Of a stretch of DNA of 36,147 nt, positions 1 through 8,565 are shown piece by piece (positions within the stretch are counted from its first letter, which is position 1; each line of letters starts with the position of its first letter). The position numbers and the translations under genes are program-made. The DNA comes from an uncultured Veillonella sp. (lineage in GTDB: Bacteria > Bacillota > Negativicutes > Veillonellales > Veillonellaceae). The stretch is from NCBI GenBank assembly GCA_934183145.1, contig CAKPSA010000005.1, positions 1 to 36,147 of the forward strand, given 5' to 3'. The notes beneath the pieces are model-generated. The model was not told the DNA's origin, made no database searches, and saw nothing but the letters and a program-made list of their open reading frames with translations.

Positions 1-15
1 AATTGTTAGTTCCAT
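1..15 (-). CDS. 5' end of an unidentified gene leaving the window
   Basis: An ATG at 15-13 on the minus strand is preceded by a clean AAGGAG (27-22) at a 6-base spacing, and reads MELTI before the window ends. The gene lies downstream of the dapA terminator, so it probably has its own promoter in the AT-rich 200 bases before it. Five codons are too few to name a product. The call rests on the ribosome binding site alone. Confidence 0.55.
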
Positions 16-213
16 GTTAAACTCCTTGTGTTTTAATGTAATCGCCTTATGGTCGATTCGAAATATCACAAATTGTTGTTTATCATGAATTAACAGTAGA
101 CTAGAGTATAGTTAAAAATACTATCTCCAGAGAGATTATATCATAATAAAAAATTTATACATTATATTTTTTTTTATTAGGGTATAACTGGTAGTAACAA
201 ATAGAAGAATTAT

Positions 214-250
214 AAAAGAAAACCAGTAGCTACATAGTAGTTACTGGTTT
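214..250 (-). terminator. Intrinsic terminator of the dapB-asd-dapA operon
   Basis: Just past the dapA stop, the minus strand has arms AACCAGTA and TACTGGTT around an inner CTAC/GTAG stem with a TAT loop and one internal mismatch. A TTTTCTTTTAT tract follows. This is a standard rho-independent terminator shape, and no further gene in the same direction starts until position 15. Confidence 0.85.
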
Positions 251-266
251 AATCGTTATTAATATA

Positions 267-1154
267 TTATTGTAAATATTCTGCCAAAGCTTTATCAATA
301 TATGCTGCTTCATCAACACTAGGATCACACATTGGCAAATTAAATACACCAGCAGGTAAACCTATTTTACGAGCTGCATATTTAACAGGAATAGGATTCG
401 TAGTAATAAACATAGCTTTTATAATATCTGCTAAGCTTTGATGAATACGAAGTGCTTCGTGATTATGACCAGATTCATAGGCTTGAATCATTGCATTCAT
501 ATCTTTGCCTGCCACATGGGATACTACGGATACTACACCACATGCACCAACAGATAACATTGGTAATGTAAGTCCATCATCACCGCTGTATACCATGAAA
601 TCGTCTCCTGGTATTAAGCGTTTGATTTCAGAGGCAATCATAAGATTTCCACTTGCTTCTTTAATAGCACATACATGTGGATATTCACTGTGTAATTGCG
701 CTAGTGTTGTAGGGAATATACCTGTTCCCACACGGCTTGGTACATTATATACCATGATTGGAAGTGTGGTCGCCTCTGCAATAGCTTTAAAGTGTAAGTA
801 TTGTCCTTGTTGATTTGGTTTGTTATAGTAAGGTACTACAACTAATAAACCATCAATTCCATCAATTTTAGATACTTCTTTTACAAATTCTACAGAAGAT
901 TTTGTATCATTTGAACCTACGTTAGCAATAATAGAACCTTTATGACCACATTCTTTAGCAATAGCTGTGAATAATGCTAATTTATCCTCTTTAGACATGG
1001 ATGGGTTTTCTCCTGTTGTACCGCATACAACAAGGCCATCAGAGCCATTATCTAATAAATGATTAGCAATAGCTACACTATTTTCTATGTTTAAGGATCC
1101 ATCATTATTAAATGATGTAATCATAGCCGTTAATACTCGACCAAAGGTTTTCAT
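267..1154 (-). CDS. dapA: 4-hydroxy-tetrahydrodipicolinate synthase
   Basis: DapA condenses pyruvate with aspartate-4-semialdehyde, the first committed step to diaminopimelate (cell wall) and lysine. The 295-residue length is normal for this TIM-barrel family. The GTTGE substrate loop is at 45-49, Tyr136 lies in the YNVPSR motif, and the Schiff-base lysine is Lys165 in AIKEASG. The ATG has a strong GGAGG 6 bases upstream. It is the last gene of dapB-asd-dapA, 21 bases after asd, so it should respond to lysine through the leader upstream of dapB. A terminator follows directly. Confidence 0.97.
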   Translation of the reverse strand: MKTFGRVLTAMITSFNNDGSLNIENSVAIANHLLDNGSDGLVVCGTTGENPSMSKEDKLALFTAIAKECGHKGSIIANVGSNDTKSSVEFVKEVSKIDGIDGLLVVVPYYNKPNQQGQYLHFKAIAEATTLPIMVYNVPSRVGTGIFPTTLAQLHSEYPHVCAIKEASGNLMIASEIKRLIPGDDFMVYSGDDGLTLPMLSVGACGVVSVVSHVAGKDMNAMIQAYESGHNHEALRIHQSLADIIKAMFITTNPIPVKYAARKIGLPAGVFNLPMCDPSVDEAAYIDKALAEYLQ

Positions 1155-1175
1155 ATCTGTCCTCCCCTTGATAGA

Positions 1176-2207
1176 TTAAAATGCTTGTTTTTCTACCAAG
1201 TACTCAGCAATTTGCAACGCATTAAGTGCTGCACCTTTACGAATTTGGTCCCCTACAATCCAGAAATTCATACCTTTGTCATTATATAAGTCTTTACGAA
1301 TACGGCCGATTTCACAGTCATTTTGATTAGATGTATATAATGGCATTGGATAAATTTGCTCAGCAGGATTATCTTTTACTTGTAAACCAGGGAATTTTTC
1401 ACATGCTGCTTTGAAAGCTTCTACAGATACTGGTTCTTCTGTTTCTACTAAAACAGATTCAGAGTGGGAACGATATACTGGAACACGTACAGTAGTTGGT
1501 ACTACTTGAATTGTGTCATCATGAAGAATTTTTTGTGTTTCATGGACCATTTTCATTTCTTCTTTTGTGTAATCATTGTCCAAGAATACATCAATTTGTG
1601 GCAATAAGTTAAATGCTACAGGATAATGTTTAGGAGCAGAACCTGTTGGCAATAAGTTTGCAGTCATTTCCTCGCCAGCTGTATATTGTTTTACTTGGTT
1701 TTCAAGTTCTTCAATACCTTCTTTACCGGCACCAGATACTGCTTGATATGTACTTACTACGATGCGTTTAATTGGAGAAATATCATGAAGTGGTTTTAAG
1801 CTAAGGCTCATGATAATAGTGGAGCAATTTGGATTAGCAATGATACCTTTATGTTTTAAGATATCTTCTGGATTTACTTCCGGTACAACAAGAGGTACTT
1901 CAGGATCCATACGGAACGCACTAGAGTTATCAATTACAATAGCGCCTCGTTTAGCTGCTTCTGGTGCCAATGTTTTAGAAATAGAACCACCTGCAAATAG
2001 AGCGATATCAATATTTTCAAAGGACTCAGGTTTTGCTTCCTCTACAACATATGTTTTACCATTCACTGTAAGTTCAGTACCTGCAGAACGAGCAGATGCT
2101 AACAATTTAAGATTTTCATATGGGAAATTACGCTCTTCAATCAGTGTAATAAATTCAGCTCCTACTGCACCAGTAGCACCAAGAATTGCAACATTAGGTT
2201 TTTTCAT
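1176..2207 (-). CDS. asd: Aspartate-semialdehyde dehydrogenase
   Basis: Asd reduces aspartyl phosphate to aspartate-4-semialdehyde with NADPH. This is the branch point that feeds DapA here and homoserine dehydrogenase (hom, 25591-26880). The 343 residues start with the nucleotide-binding GATGAVG loop (10-16). The catalytic cysteine is Cys128 in NPNCST, and the active-site region SGAGKEG follows. Length is normal for the family. The ATG has AAGGAG 8 bases upstream. The gene lies 23 bases after dapB in the same operon, so the threonine genes elsewhere in the window depend on an enzyme made from a lysine-controlled transcript. Confidence 0.97.
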   Translation of the reverse strand: MKKPNVAILGATGAVGAEFITLIEERNFPYENLKLLASARSAGTELTVNGKTYVVEEAKPESFENIDIALFAGGSISKTLAPEAAKRGAIVIDNSSAFRMDPEVPLVVPEVNPEDILKHKGIIANPNCSTIIMSLSLKPLHDISPIKRIVVSTYQAVSGAGKEGIEELENQVKQYTAGEEMTANLLPTGSAPKHYPVAFNLLPQIDVFLDNDYTKEEMKMVHETQKILHDDTIQVVPTTVRVPVYRSHSESVLVETEEPVSVEAFKAACEKFPGLQVKDNPAEQIYPMPLYTSNQNDCEIGRIRKDLYNDKGMNFWIVGDQIRKGAALNALQIAEYLVEKQAF

Positions 2208-2230
2208 TACTATATCTCCTTGCTCTTATA

Positions 2231-3028
2231 TTATAAATAATGCTCTAAGCCGTATGTTAGACCAGTTTTAGCACTAATTTTTTTACATGCTAATACTACG
2301 CCTGGCATAAAGGAAAGGCGGCTTAAACTATCGTGACGAATTGTTAATGTTTCATCATAGCCACCAAATAGTACTTCTTGGTGAGCTACGTAGCCAGGTA
2401 AACGAACGCTGTGAATGGTTACGTCATCAACCTTAGCACCACGAGCACCTGGTAAACTTTCACGAGTTAAATCTTCTGCTGCAGTTGCATTAGCAGCTTG
2501 TTTAGCCTCGTTAATTAATTTTGCTGTTAAAATAGATGTTCCGGATGGAGCATCATATTTATGGTTATGATGAAGCTCAATAATTTCTACATTAGGGAAA
2601 TATGGAGCTAATTCAGCAGAAACCTTCATCATCATAACTGCACCAAGAGAGAAATTAGGTGCTACAAGGCAATTGGCATTATTCTTACGACCGATAGCAT
2701 CTAATTCGTCGCGTTGTTCTGCTGTTAAACCAGTAGTACCAATAACTACATGAATACCTGCGGATAGCATCTTTTTCGCATTTTCATAGATAACAGCAGG
2801 ATTTGTAAAATCTACAATTACATCAGGTTTATTAGTATCTAGAACCTCATCGATGGAGGCATTCATTGTAATTCCTAATTGTTCGATACCCGCTACGGTG
2901 CCTACATCTTGACCTGCCTTAGTAGGATCGATACCGCCTGCTAATGTTAACTCAGGATCATTATGTACTGCTTTGACTACTTCGCGGCCCATTTTACCGC
3001 CAGCGCCATTTACCATTACTCGAATCAT
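2231..3028 (-). CDS. dapB: 4-hydroxy-tetrahydrodipicolinate reductase
   Basis: DapB reduces hydroxy-tetrahydrodipicolinate with NAD(P)H in the diaminopimelate pathway. I place the start at the ATG at 3028, giving 265 residues. GGAGG lies right before it, the Rossmann loop NGAGGKMGR begins at residue 7, and the upstream in-frame ATG at 3058 lies inside the leader's terminator hairpin. The family motif with catalytic His153/His154 and Lys157 (HHNHKYDAPSGTS) is intact. It is the first gene of dapB-asd-dapA and directly follows a lysine riboswitch and terminator, so its expression should fall when lysine is abundant. Confidence 0.96.
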   Translation of the reverse strand: MIRVMVNGAGGKMGREVVKAVHNDPELTLAGGIDPTKAGQDVGTVAGIEQLGITMNASIDEVLDTNKPDVIVDFTNPAVIYENAKKMLSAGIHVVIGTTGLTAEQRDELDAIGRKNNANCLVAPNFSLGAVMMMKVSAELAPYFPNVEIIELHHNHKYDAPSGTSILTAKLINEAKQAANATAAEDLTRESLPGARGAKVDDVTIHSVRLPGYVAHQEVLFGGYDETLTIRHDSLSRLSFMPGVVLACKKISAKTGLTYGLEHYL

Positions 3029-3038
3029 ATATACCTCC

Positions 3039-3066
3039 AAAAAAGCCAGTGGATGCATCCACTGGC
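3039..3066 (-). terminator. Regulatory terminator of the lysine riboswitch
   Basis: A perfect 22-base palindrome (3045-3066) is followed on the minus strand by six T residues (3044-3039) and then at once by the dapB Shine-Dalgarno sequence. It is the expression platform: lysine-bound aptamer should favour this hairpin and stop transcription before dapB. Confidence 0.9.
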
Positions 3067-3103
3067 CTTATAGTTTATATAGCTTATAACTGTTACTAAA
3101 AGC

Positions 3104-3272
3104 TCAATGATAGCACTCCACCAATTCAAATTGATGACAGTCGTCCATTTATTAAATAGACAACCAGAACGATGAGTCGCAATCACCGAACTTCGGCAAG
3201 CATCCCTTTTATCATGGATCAATGCATGCCTACTCCTCATGATTACTATTTATACTCGCACCTCTATCAACA
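3104..3272 (-). promoter_or_regulatory. Lysine riboswitch (L box) aptamer upstream of dapB
   Basis: The minus-strand RNA carries the L-box landmarks in order. GATAGAGGTGCGAG is at the 5' side of P1, GCCGAAG is in the middle, then comes GACTGTCATC, and GGAGTGCTATC closes P1 (GATAG pairs with CTATC). These match what I know of the Bacillus lysC leader. It lies between a promoter at 3291-3319 and a terminator at 3039-3066, in front of the lysine/diaminopimelate operon, which is the expected place. A 71-codon open frame across it is accidental. Confidence 0.95.
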
Positions 3273-3290
3273 TATTCACTTAATACTATT

Positions 3291-3319
3291 AGTATAAGTA
3301 ATTATGCGATTTTAGTCAA
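3291..3319 (-). promoter_or_regulatory. Promoter of the dapB-asd-dapA operon
   Basis: On the minus strand, TTGACT (3319-3314) and TATACT (3296-3291) are separated by exactly 17 bases, a good housekeeping-type promoter. Transcription would start near 3284, just before the riboswitch. The -35 box overlaps the last codons and stop of recN (stop at 3316-3318). Confidence 0.85.
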
Positions 3320-4980
3320 TTAAAATGGGCAATTAGTTCTTTAGCTGCTGCTAATGCTGTTGACGACATACCTCGACCAGACATCATTGAAGCGATTTGC
3401 GTAACTCGTTCATCCTCATTAAGCACAGATAATGTTGAAACTGTACGATCATCTTGCTCTATTTTAGATAAGTGATAATGTTGTTTTGCAATACTTGCTG
3501 TTTGAGGTAAATGAGTGATACAGAATACTTGATTTGTCTTAGATAGATGTAGAATTTTCTCAGCAACCTTTAAAGCTATATCTCCACTAATACCAACATC
3601 AATTTCATCAAATACCATTGTTTTGAACGTATCAGTACGGAAGACAGATTTAAAGGCTAGCGCAATACGAGCTAATTCACCACCAGAGGCTACCTTGTGA
3701 AGTGGTAACAATTGTTCCCCTTTATTGGCAGAGAATAGTAGTTCAATAGATTTTGCTCCTAAAGGAGATAATCCTTCACCATCTTCTATATGGAACTGAA
3801 TCTCCCCTTTTGGCATACCTAGGTCTACTAATTCCCGGTGTAATGCGTTAGCAATGACGGTTGCATTTTTTAGACGTATGTCACGTAAAACTGTTAAAGC
3901 TTCTTCTGCTACCTTTTTCGCCTCTTCAAGACGAGCTTCTAATTCGTCTTGTGCAAATACAAGGCCTTCTAGTTCCTCTAAACGAGCTTGTGCTTTCTCT
4001 TCGTATGCGAGGATATCTTCTACAGTTTCCCCATATTTTTTTTTTAGGCCGTAAATTGTTGTATCTCTATCTTGGCAATACTTATAGCGTTCTTCATCGT
4101 AACTGATTGTATCTCTATAGCGATCTAATGATTGTGCTGCTTCTTCTAACTGAAAATAAGCAGAATCAACCATTTCAGATACTTCTTTCAATTCACCATC
4201 ATATTTTACAAGATCATTAACCTCTACCTTAATAGAGTTGATTGTATCTAGTAATGGTTGGCGACCATTATAAAAGGCATCATAACAAGAACCTAATACC
4301 TTATCAATATGTTCAAAGCTATCGAGGCGTTTTAATTCTTCCGCAATAGAGACATCTTCACCAATAGTAAGGCCTGCTTCTTCAATTTCATCAATTTGGT
4401 ATCGCAGCATATCGAGCTCGCGTGCTCGTTCAGACATATTTTCTTGTAAATGATCTACATCTTGTTTGGCTTGCTTATATACTTTATAGGCATCTAAATA
4501 GATCTTGTAAGCCTTCTGTCCCTCTTTATTATAGGTATCTAAATATTCATGATGTGTATCGGCATCTAATAATCGTTGATTACTATATTGACCATGAATA
4601 TCAGCTAAATGTTGACCAATTTCTTTTAATGCTTTTAATGGTATAGGTTGATCATTAGCTAAGATAGTAGATTTACCATTGCGGTTAAATGACCGAGAGA
4701 GAATTAACTCCCCTTCCTCAACCATAATATTTTTAGATTCTAATAGCTCTTGTATACTTTGGTGATCGGCAATATCAAATATTCCATCTATAACAAAACT
4801 ATCTTTACCATGACGAATGAACTCGCTGCTTGCGCGTTCTCCTAAAAGGATACTAAAGGCATCCATTAATATGGATTTCCCTGCCCCAGTTTCGCCGGTA
4901 AAGATAGTTATGCCATCATTAAATGAAATATTCATTTGCTCAATCAACGCAAAGTTGCGAATGCTCATTTGCGTTAACAT
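3316..4980 (-). CDS. recN: DNA repair protein RecN
   Basis: RecN is an SMC-like ATPase that acts at double-strand breaks with RecA. The 554 residues have the family's order. The N-terminal half ATPase carries the Walker A GETGAGKS (29-36). Long, charged, heptad-rich helices follow over roughly 150-370, and the C-terminal half ATPase contains the SGGE signature and the FDEIDVGISG Walker B/D-loop. Its ATG is 4 bases after the argR stop, with its ribosome binding site inside the end of argR, so the two are one transcript. The argR-recN pairing is widespread in Firmicutes. I see no separate terminator after recN; read-through would meet the lysine riboswitch. Confidence 0.96.
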   Translation of the reverse strand: MLTQMSIRNFALIEQMNISFNDGITIFTGETGAGKSILMDAFSILLGERASSEFIRHGKDSFVIDGIFDIADHQSIQELLESKNIMVEEGELILSRSFNRNGKSTILANDQPIPLKALKEIGQHLADIHGQYSNQRLLDADTHHEYLDTYNKEGQKAYKIYLDAYKVYKQAKQDVDHLQENMSERARELDMLRYQIDEIEEAGLTIGEDVSIAEELKRLDSFEHIDKVLGSCYDAFYNGRQPLLDTINSIKVEVNDLVKYDGELKEVSEMVDSAYFQLEEAAQSLDRYRDTISYDEERYKYCQDRDTTIYGLKKKYGETVEDILAYEEKAQARLEELEGLVFAQDELEARLEEAKKVAEEALTVLRDIRLKNATVIANALHRELVDLGMPKGEIQFHIEDGEGLSPLGAKSIELLFSANKGEQLLPLHKVASGGELARIALAFKSVFRTDTFKTMVFDEIDVGISGDIALKVAEKILHLSKTNQVFCITHLPQTASIAKQHYHLSKIEQDDRTVSTLSVLNEDERVTQIASMMSGRGMSSTALAAAKELIAHFN

Positions 4981-4984
4981 CTAT

Positions 4985-5440
4985 TTAGTCCTTCATTAAA
5001 TCTTGAATTTTAGCCAAAATCGCTGGAACTTCAGCTTCAGATTTTGCAATTAACAAAATTGTATCATCACCAGCTAATGTACCAATAATTTCAGACCATT
5101 TTGCATGGTCAATGGAAAATGCTACGGATTGAGCTGAACCAGGAATTGTATGTAATACAACTTGATTCAAGCTATGATCTACCTTAATTAGAGAATCTTG
5201 GAATAATCGATTGATTCGACTACGAGATAGAACTACATTTTCTTCTGGAGATAATGCATATCGATAGTGTCCATCGCCTGTAGGAATTTTGATTAACATC
5301 AACTCCTTAATATCACGAGAAACTGTAGCTTGCGTTACTTCAATTCCTTCTTCTAATAAGGCCGCTGCTAATTCCTCCTGAGTTTCAATCGCCTTGGACT
5401 GCACGATTTCTTTGATTTTGTTATAGCGATAGCGTTTCAT
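4985..5440 (-). CDS. argR: Arginine repressor ArgR/AhrC
   Basis: ArgR is an arginine-sensing hexameric regulator of arginine synthesis and breakdown. The 151 residues are a normal length. A winged helix occupies about residues 1-70, with the recognition-helix motif TQATVSRDIKEL, and the C-terminal arginine-binding/oligomerisation part contains GTLAGDDTILLI. The ATG has GGGAG 6 bases upstream. It leads an operon with recN, and a palindrome over its promoter suggests autoregulation. No arginine genes are in this window. Confidence 0.95.
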   Translation of the reverse strand: MKRYRYNKIKEIVQSKAIETQEELAAALLEEGIEVTQATVSRDIKELMLIKIPTGDGHYRYALSPEENVVLSRSRINRLFQDSLIKVDHSLNQVVLHTIPGSAQSVAFSIDHAKWSEIIGTLAGDDTILLIAKSEAEVPAILAKIQDLMKD

Positions 5441-5497
5441 TTTGAACTCCCTTTTTTAAAACTTGCACATAAAAGAGAATAGTATCTTTCTGCTATT

Positions 5498-5532
5498 ATT
5501 ATACCATATATTCATAATTAATATATGGTATA
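5498..5532 (-). promoter_or_regulatory. argR promoter region with overlapping palindrome
   Basis: The minus strand has a consensus TATAAT at 5503-5498 upstream of argR; no good -35 box is visible at the right spacing. A perfect inverted repeat covers it, with 13-base arms 5500-5512 and 5520-5532 and a 7-base spacer. The inner part is AT-rich with a TATTCA/TGAATA element, as in ARG boxes. An ArgR operator for autoregulation is likely but is inferred from position and shape only. Confidence 0.55.
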
Positions 5533-5687
5533 AATCGCATATCTCATACTAGTTATGCATATTATATTAATATTTAAAAAATTGTTAACTTTCTATATAT
5601 TGATAGCGTACAAACACATAGTCTATAGGATTCATCTATTTATACGAAATTAATAATTTAAAACAAGAATAATATGCATGTATAAAT
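5533..5687. other. AT-rich intergenic stretch with no gene seen
   Basis: The full argR-mnmM gap is about 320 bases. Between the argR promoter palindrome and the mnmM terminator I find only AT-rich sequence. It has no open frame with a ribosome binding site, no clear hairpin and no recognisable RNA motif. Confidence 0.5.
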
Positions 5688-5711
5688 AAAAGCCCCTATA
5701 AAGGGGCTTTT
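5688..5711 (-). terminator. Terminator after mnmM (symmetric)
   Basis: Arms AAAAGCCCC (5688-5696) and GGGGCTTTT (5703-5711) enclose a 6-base loop. The structure has T runs on either strand. On the minus strand it closes the long efp-to-mnmM gene run before argR starts. Confidence 0.88.
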
Positions 5712-5760
5712 ACATGTTTCTTATGACTTTTATTCATAATGAATAAAGATATATTTCTTT

Positions 5761-6336
5761 TTATCGTTTTTGTAATATAAATAACTCAGGAGGATTATTT
5801 ATTTGATTCATTGGATACCAATGACATACATTATACAATTTCTGTTCTAAATCTGATAAATACGATTTAACGATCTGCATTTCTTCTGCTCCTTCGGTAG
5901 TTCCAGGGTAAGCAACAATTGTGATAACTCCAGACTTAGATAATTTCTCTAACCCTTCTTTTATAGCGTCAATTGTTTGATGCGGTTTAGTTATAACTTT
6001 ATGATCACCACCAGGTAAATATCCTAGGTTAAAGATCATTAAATCAATGACTTCATCTTTTAATTGGTTAGCTAATGCATGATCATGGGAGTCATGAATG
6101 AATGTCAGGCTTACATCTTCAGCTATGTCATTCGACTGTAATAACTCTTGGCTACTATTAATTGCTTTCATTTGAATATCAATGCCATATAAATGACAGC
6201 CTTTTTTTGCTCGTTCTGCCAAATATAATAAATCATGCCCATTACCACATGTTGCATCTACTACAACACTAGCGTGCTTCATTACACGATCCCAGATTAA
6301 ATGTTGAAACTGAACAGCATTGTTAATGTTAATCAC
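5761..6336 (-). CDS. mnmM: tRNA 5-aminomethyl-2-thiouridine methyltransferase (YtqB family)
   Basis: This is a 191-residue class I SAM-dependent methyltransferase of the YtqB family, members of which were shown to be MnmM, the enzyme that methylates nm5s2U at the wobble position of tRNA. The SAM-binding motif VDATCGNGHD is at 26-35, and a second acidic motif (GIDIQ) follows. The start is GTG at 6336, with GGGGTGA 4-5 bases upstream; no ATG fits as well. It lies 27 bases after nadK and is the last gene before a terminator. Family assignment is firm; the tRNA role is by family. Confidence 0.8.
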   Translation of the reverse strand: MININNAVQFQHLIWDRVMKHASVVVDATCGNGHDLLYLAERAKKGCHLYGIDIQMKAINSSQELLQSNDIAEDVSLTFIHDSHDHALANQLKDEVIDLMIFNLGYLPGGDHKVITKPHQTIDAIKEGLEKLSKSGVITIVAYPGTTEGAEEMQIVKSYLSDLEQKLYNVCHWYPMNQINNPPELFILQKR

Positions 6337-6363
6337 AAAATCACCCCACTTGAGATTTTAGTA

Positions 6364-7248
6364 TTATAACAACTCGTCACGACGAGAGGCTAATTTTTTA
6401 AATAATGTACCAAAGAAACATTGATCTTTAAAACGTACGAATAAGCAATATACAGGATTAGAGCTTATATGTAATGTTTCTTTATTGGTAAATGTATAAT
6501 CAAATGTACCGTCTATACAGATATGTAATTGAGGTTCCCGTTCAGGCATGGTGATTTGGATTGTATCATGCTCTTCTAATACAAGAGAAACGCCTTGAAT
6601 AAGATGTGGCGCTACAGGTGTAACAATAATAGATCTATTGTCAGGCTTCATAATAGGACCACCTGCGGATAGATTATATCCTGTAGATCCTGTTGCAGAA
6701 GAAATAATTAACCCATCAGATGGATACATTTGAGTATGTTGGTTATTTATGGACATGTTAATGCGTGCCATTTTAGCCGGCTCAGCACGAGTAATGACAA
6801 TTTCATTAATGATAGGGACTAATTCTTCTTCATTACCATTATTGCGGTCAATATATGCATATAAGTGGCCACGTTTTTCAATATTATAATCACCTTTTGC
6901 AATACGTTTAATATGACTTTGCATTTGATGAACTTCAATTTGGTTTAAGAATCCTAATTCGCCTAGGTTAATACCACAAACAGGCACATTATAAGGATAA
7001 ATTTGTCTTGCCAAATGGATGATGGTTCCATCACCACCAAAACTAAAGGCAATATCAATTTGTTTGAAGATTTCAGGACGACTTAAAATGTGAGTCTCAG
7101 GAATCTTAAGTACTCGTGCAGGTGCATCTGATTCAAGATCATCTGGCAAGAATACTTCGATACCTTCATCTTTACAAATATGTGCAGCCATTTTTAGAAC
7201 TGCCATAATATTGCTTTTCCCCATATTAGGGAAGAATCCGATACGCAT
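6364..7248 (-). CDS. nadK: NAD kinase
   Basis: NadK phosphorylates NAD to NADP with ATP or polyphosphate. The 294 residues carry the hallmark GGDGT at 71-75. The conserved SSATGSTGYNLSAGGP region and the C-terminal DGTFDY-type strand follow. The ATG has AGGAG 6 bases upstream. It sits 9 bases after tlyA, the same tlyA-nadK order seen in Clostridia, where argR and recN usually follow; here mnmM and a terminator intervene. Confidence 0.95.
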   Translation of the reverse strand: MRIGFFPNMGKSNIMAVLKMAAHICKDEGIEVFLPDDLESDAPARVLKIPETHILSRPEIFKQIDIAFSFGGDGTIIHLARQIYPYNVPVCGINLGELGFLNQIEVHQMQSHIKRIAKGDYNIEKRGHLYAYIDRNNGNEEELVPIINEIVITRAEPAKMARINMSINNQHTQMYPSDGLIISSATGSTGYNLSAGGPIMKPDNRSIIVTPVAPHLIQGVSLVLEEHDTIQITMPEREPQLHICIDGTFDYTFTNKETLHISSNPVYCLFVRFKDQCFFGTLFKKLASRRDELL

Positions 7249-7257
7249 AGTAATCTC

Positions 7258-8061
7258 CTATAATGAATGAGCTTCTGCAACCACTGTATCTATCAAAGCA
7301 TCGTCAATGGTTAAAGCCCCTTCTTCGTACTTTTTAAAATAACCTAAAAACTCAATATTACCTTCCATACCTTTAATTGGTGAGAAAGTTAAGCCATGAA
7401 CATATAATCCACAATCATAAGCAACGTGTAAAATACGATGTAAAACCTCTTTATGGATTTCCGAATCGCGGACAATACCGCCTTTACCAACATTTTCTTT
7501 GCCTGCTTCAAATTGTGGCTTAATCAAAGCTACAAGAGATCCTGTATCTTTCAATAATGTAGTAGCTACAGGTAATACTTTATCTAAAGAGATAAAGGCA
7601 ACATCAATAGAAATGAAGTCCACTAGCTCGCCTAATTGCTCAGGTGTAACAGTGCGGATATTTTGTTTTTCCATGTTGATAACACGTGGGTCTTGACGTA
7701 ACTTCCACGCTAATTGGTTATACCCTACATCGATAGCAAATACTTTAGCAGCACCATTTTGTAGAGCACAATCTGTAAAACCACCAGTGCTGGCACCTAT
7801 ATCGACCATAACGGCATCTTGTAAATCGATAGGATACGTTTGAATAGCCTTTTCTAACTTTAGTCCACCCCGACTAACATAAGGTAAGGTGTTACCCTTT
7901 ACTACGATATTAGCATCTACAGGAATTTTTGTTCCTGCTTTATCAATACATGTTGTATCCATAAAGATTTGGCCAGCCATGATTGCTGCTTTGGCTTTTT
8001 CTCTACTTTCAAAAAGTCCTCGATTAACAAGGAGTATGTCTAAACGTTCTTTACTGCTCAT
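7258..8061 (-). CDS. tlyA: TlyA-family rRNA (cytidine-2'-O)-methyltransferase
   Basis: TlyA proteins 2'-O-methylate cytidines in 16S and/or 23S rRNA. The 267 residues begin with an S4 RNA-binding domain (about 5-65, RLDILLVNRGLFESREKAK). A Rossmann methyltransferase follows, with the SAM motif VDIGASTGGFTD (86-97) and the catalytic-type lysine motif LIKPQFE. Its ATG overlaps the upstream DUF212 stop as ATGA, so translation is coupled. In many Firmicutes dxs precedes tlyA; here it does not. Confidence 0.93.
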   Translation of the reverse strand: MSSKERLDILLVNRGLFESREKAKAAIMAGQIFMDTTCIDKAGTKIPVDANIVVKGNTLPYVSRGGLKLEKAIQTYPIDLQDAVMVDIGASTGGFTDCALQNGAAKVFAIDVGYNQLAWKLRQDPRVINMEKQNIRTVTPEQLGELVDFISIDVAFISLDKVLPVATTLLKDTGSLVALIKPQFEAGKENVGKGGIVRDSEIHKEVLHRILHVAYDCGLYVHGLTFSPIKGMEGNIEFLGYFKKYEEGALTIDDALIDTVVAEAHSL

Positions 8062-8537
8062 ATGACACCATTATAAATATAATAAAATTGAATACATGCT
8101 ACAAGAATGCCAAGAATTAATCCCCCAAATACCTCTATTGGTGTATGGCCTAATAACTCTTTCAGGGCTTCTTTACGAGTAATGACAACCGGTATATTTT
8201 TCTTTGTAAAATAGTCTACAATTTGATTTAGAATTTGAGCTTGACGCCCAGCTTCTAATCGTACGCCAGATGCATCATACATGACTACGATAGAGAATAC
8301 TAAGGATAGGATAAAAAGATCAGATGCTCCATTTTTTAGATATATGGCTGTAGTTGTAGCGATTACAAAGGATGTATGAGAACTGGGAAAGCCTCCAGAT
8401 CCTACAAGACGTTCTGGACGAAATTTGCCATGTCGAATTAGTTGCCATACGAATTTGATAGCCTGAGCAGTAAACCAACCCCAAAATGCGGCTTGCGCTA
8501 TGTAGTTGTGTGCTATTTGTGGTAATATATCAATCAT
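8058..8537 (-). CDS. Divergent PAP2 family membrane protein (DUF212, YuiD-like)
   Basis: This is a 159-residue membrane protein with about four hydrophobic segments. It matches the divergent PAP2 family: the loops GSGGFPSSHTSF and MYDASGVRLEAGRQA are typical. The SSH and R...H-like residues recall acid phosphatases of the PAP2 type, but the activity is not established; a polyprenyl- or lipid-phosphate phosphatase would fit the neighbouring ispA. It overlaps tlyA by 4 bases and lies 28 bases after ispA, so it belongs to that operon. Confidence 0.85.
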   Translation of the reverse strand: MIDILPQIAHNYIAQAAFWGWFTAQAIKFVWQLIRHGKFRPERLVGSGGFPSSHTSFVIATTTAIYLKNGASDLFILSLVFSIVVMYDASGVRLEAGRQAQILNQIVDYFTKKNIPVVITRKEALKELLGHTPIEVFGGLILGILVACIQFYYIYNGVI

Positions 8538-8565
8538 TATTTATACCTTCTTCAGGTCGTAACAA

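Noticed and set aside
1810..2271. 153-codon plus-strand frame opposite asd
   Set aside because: It is antisense to the catalytic core of asd and runs into dapB; no supporting start signal.
3025..3240. 71-codon open frame upstream of dapB
   Set aside because: It lies entirely across the lysine riboswitch and its terminator, and its sequence looks like no protein; the RNA structure explains this region.
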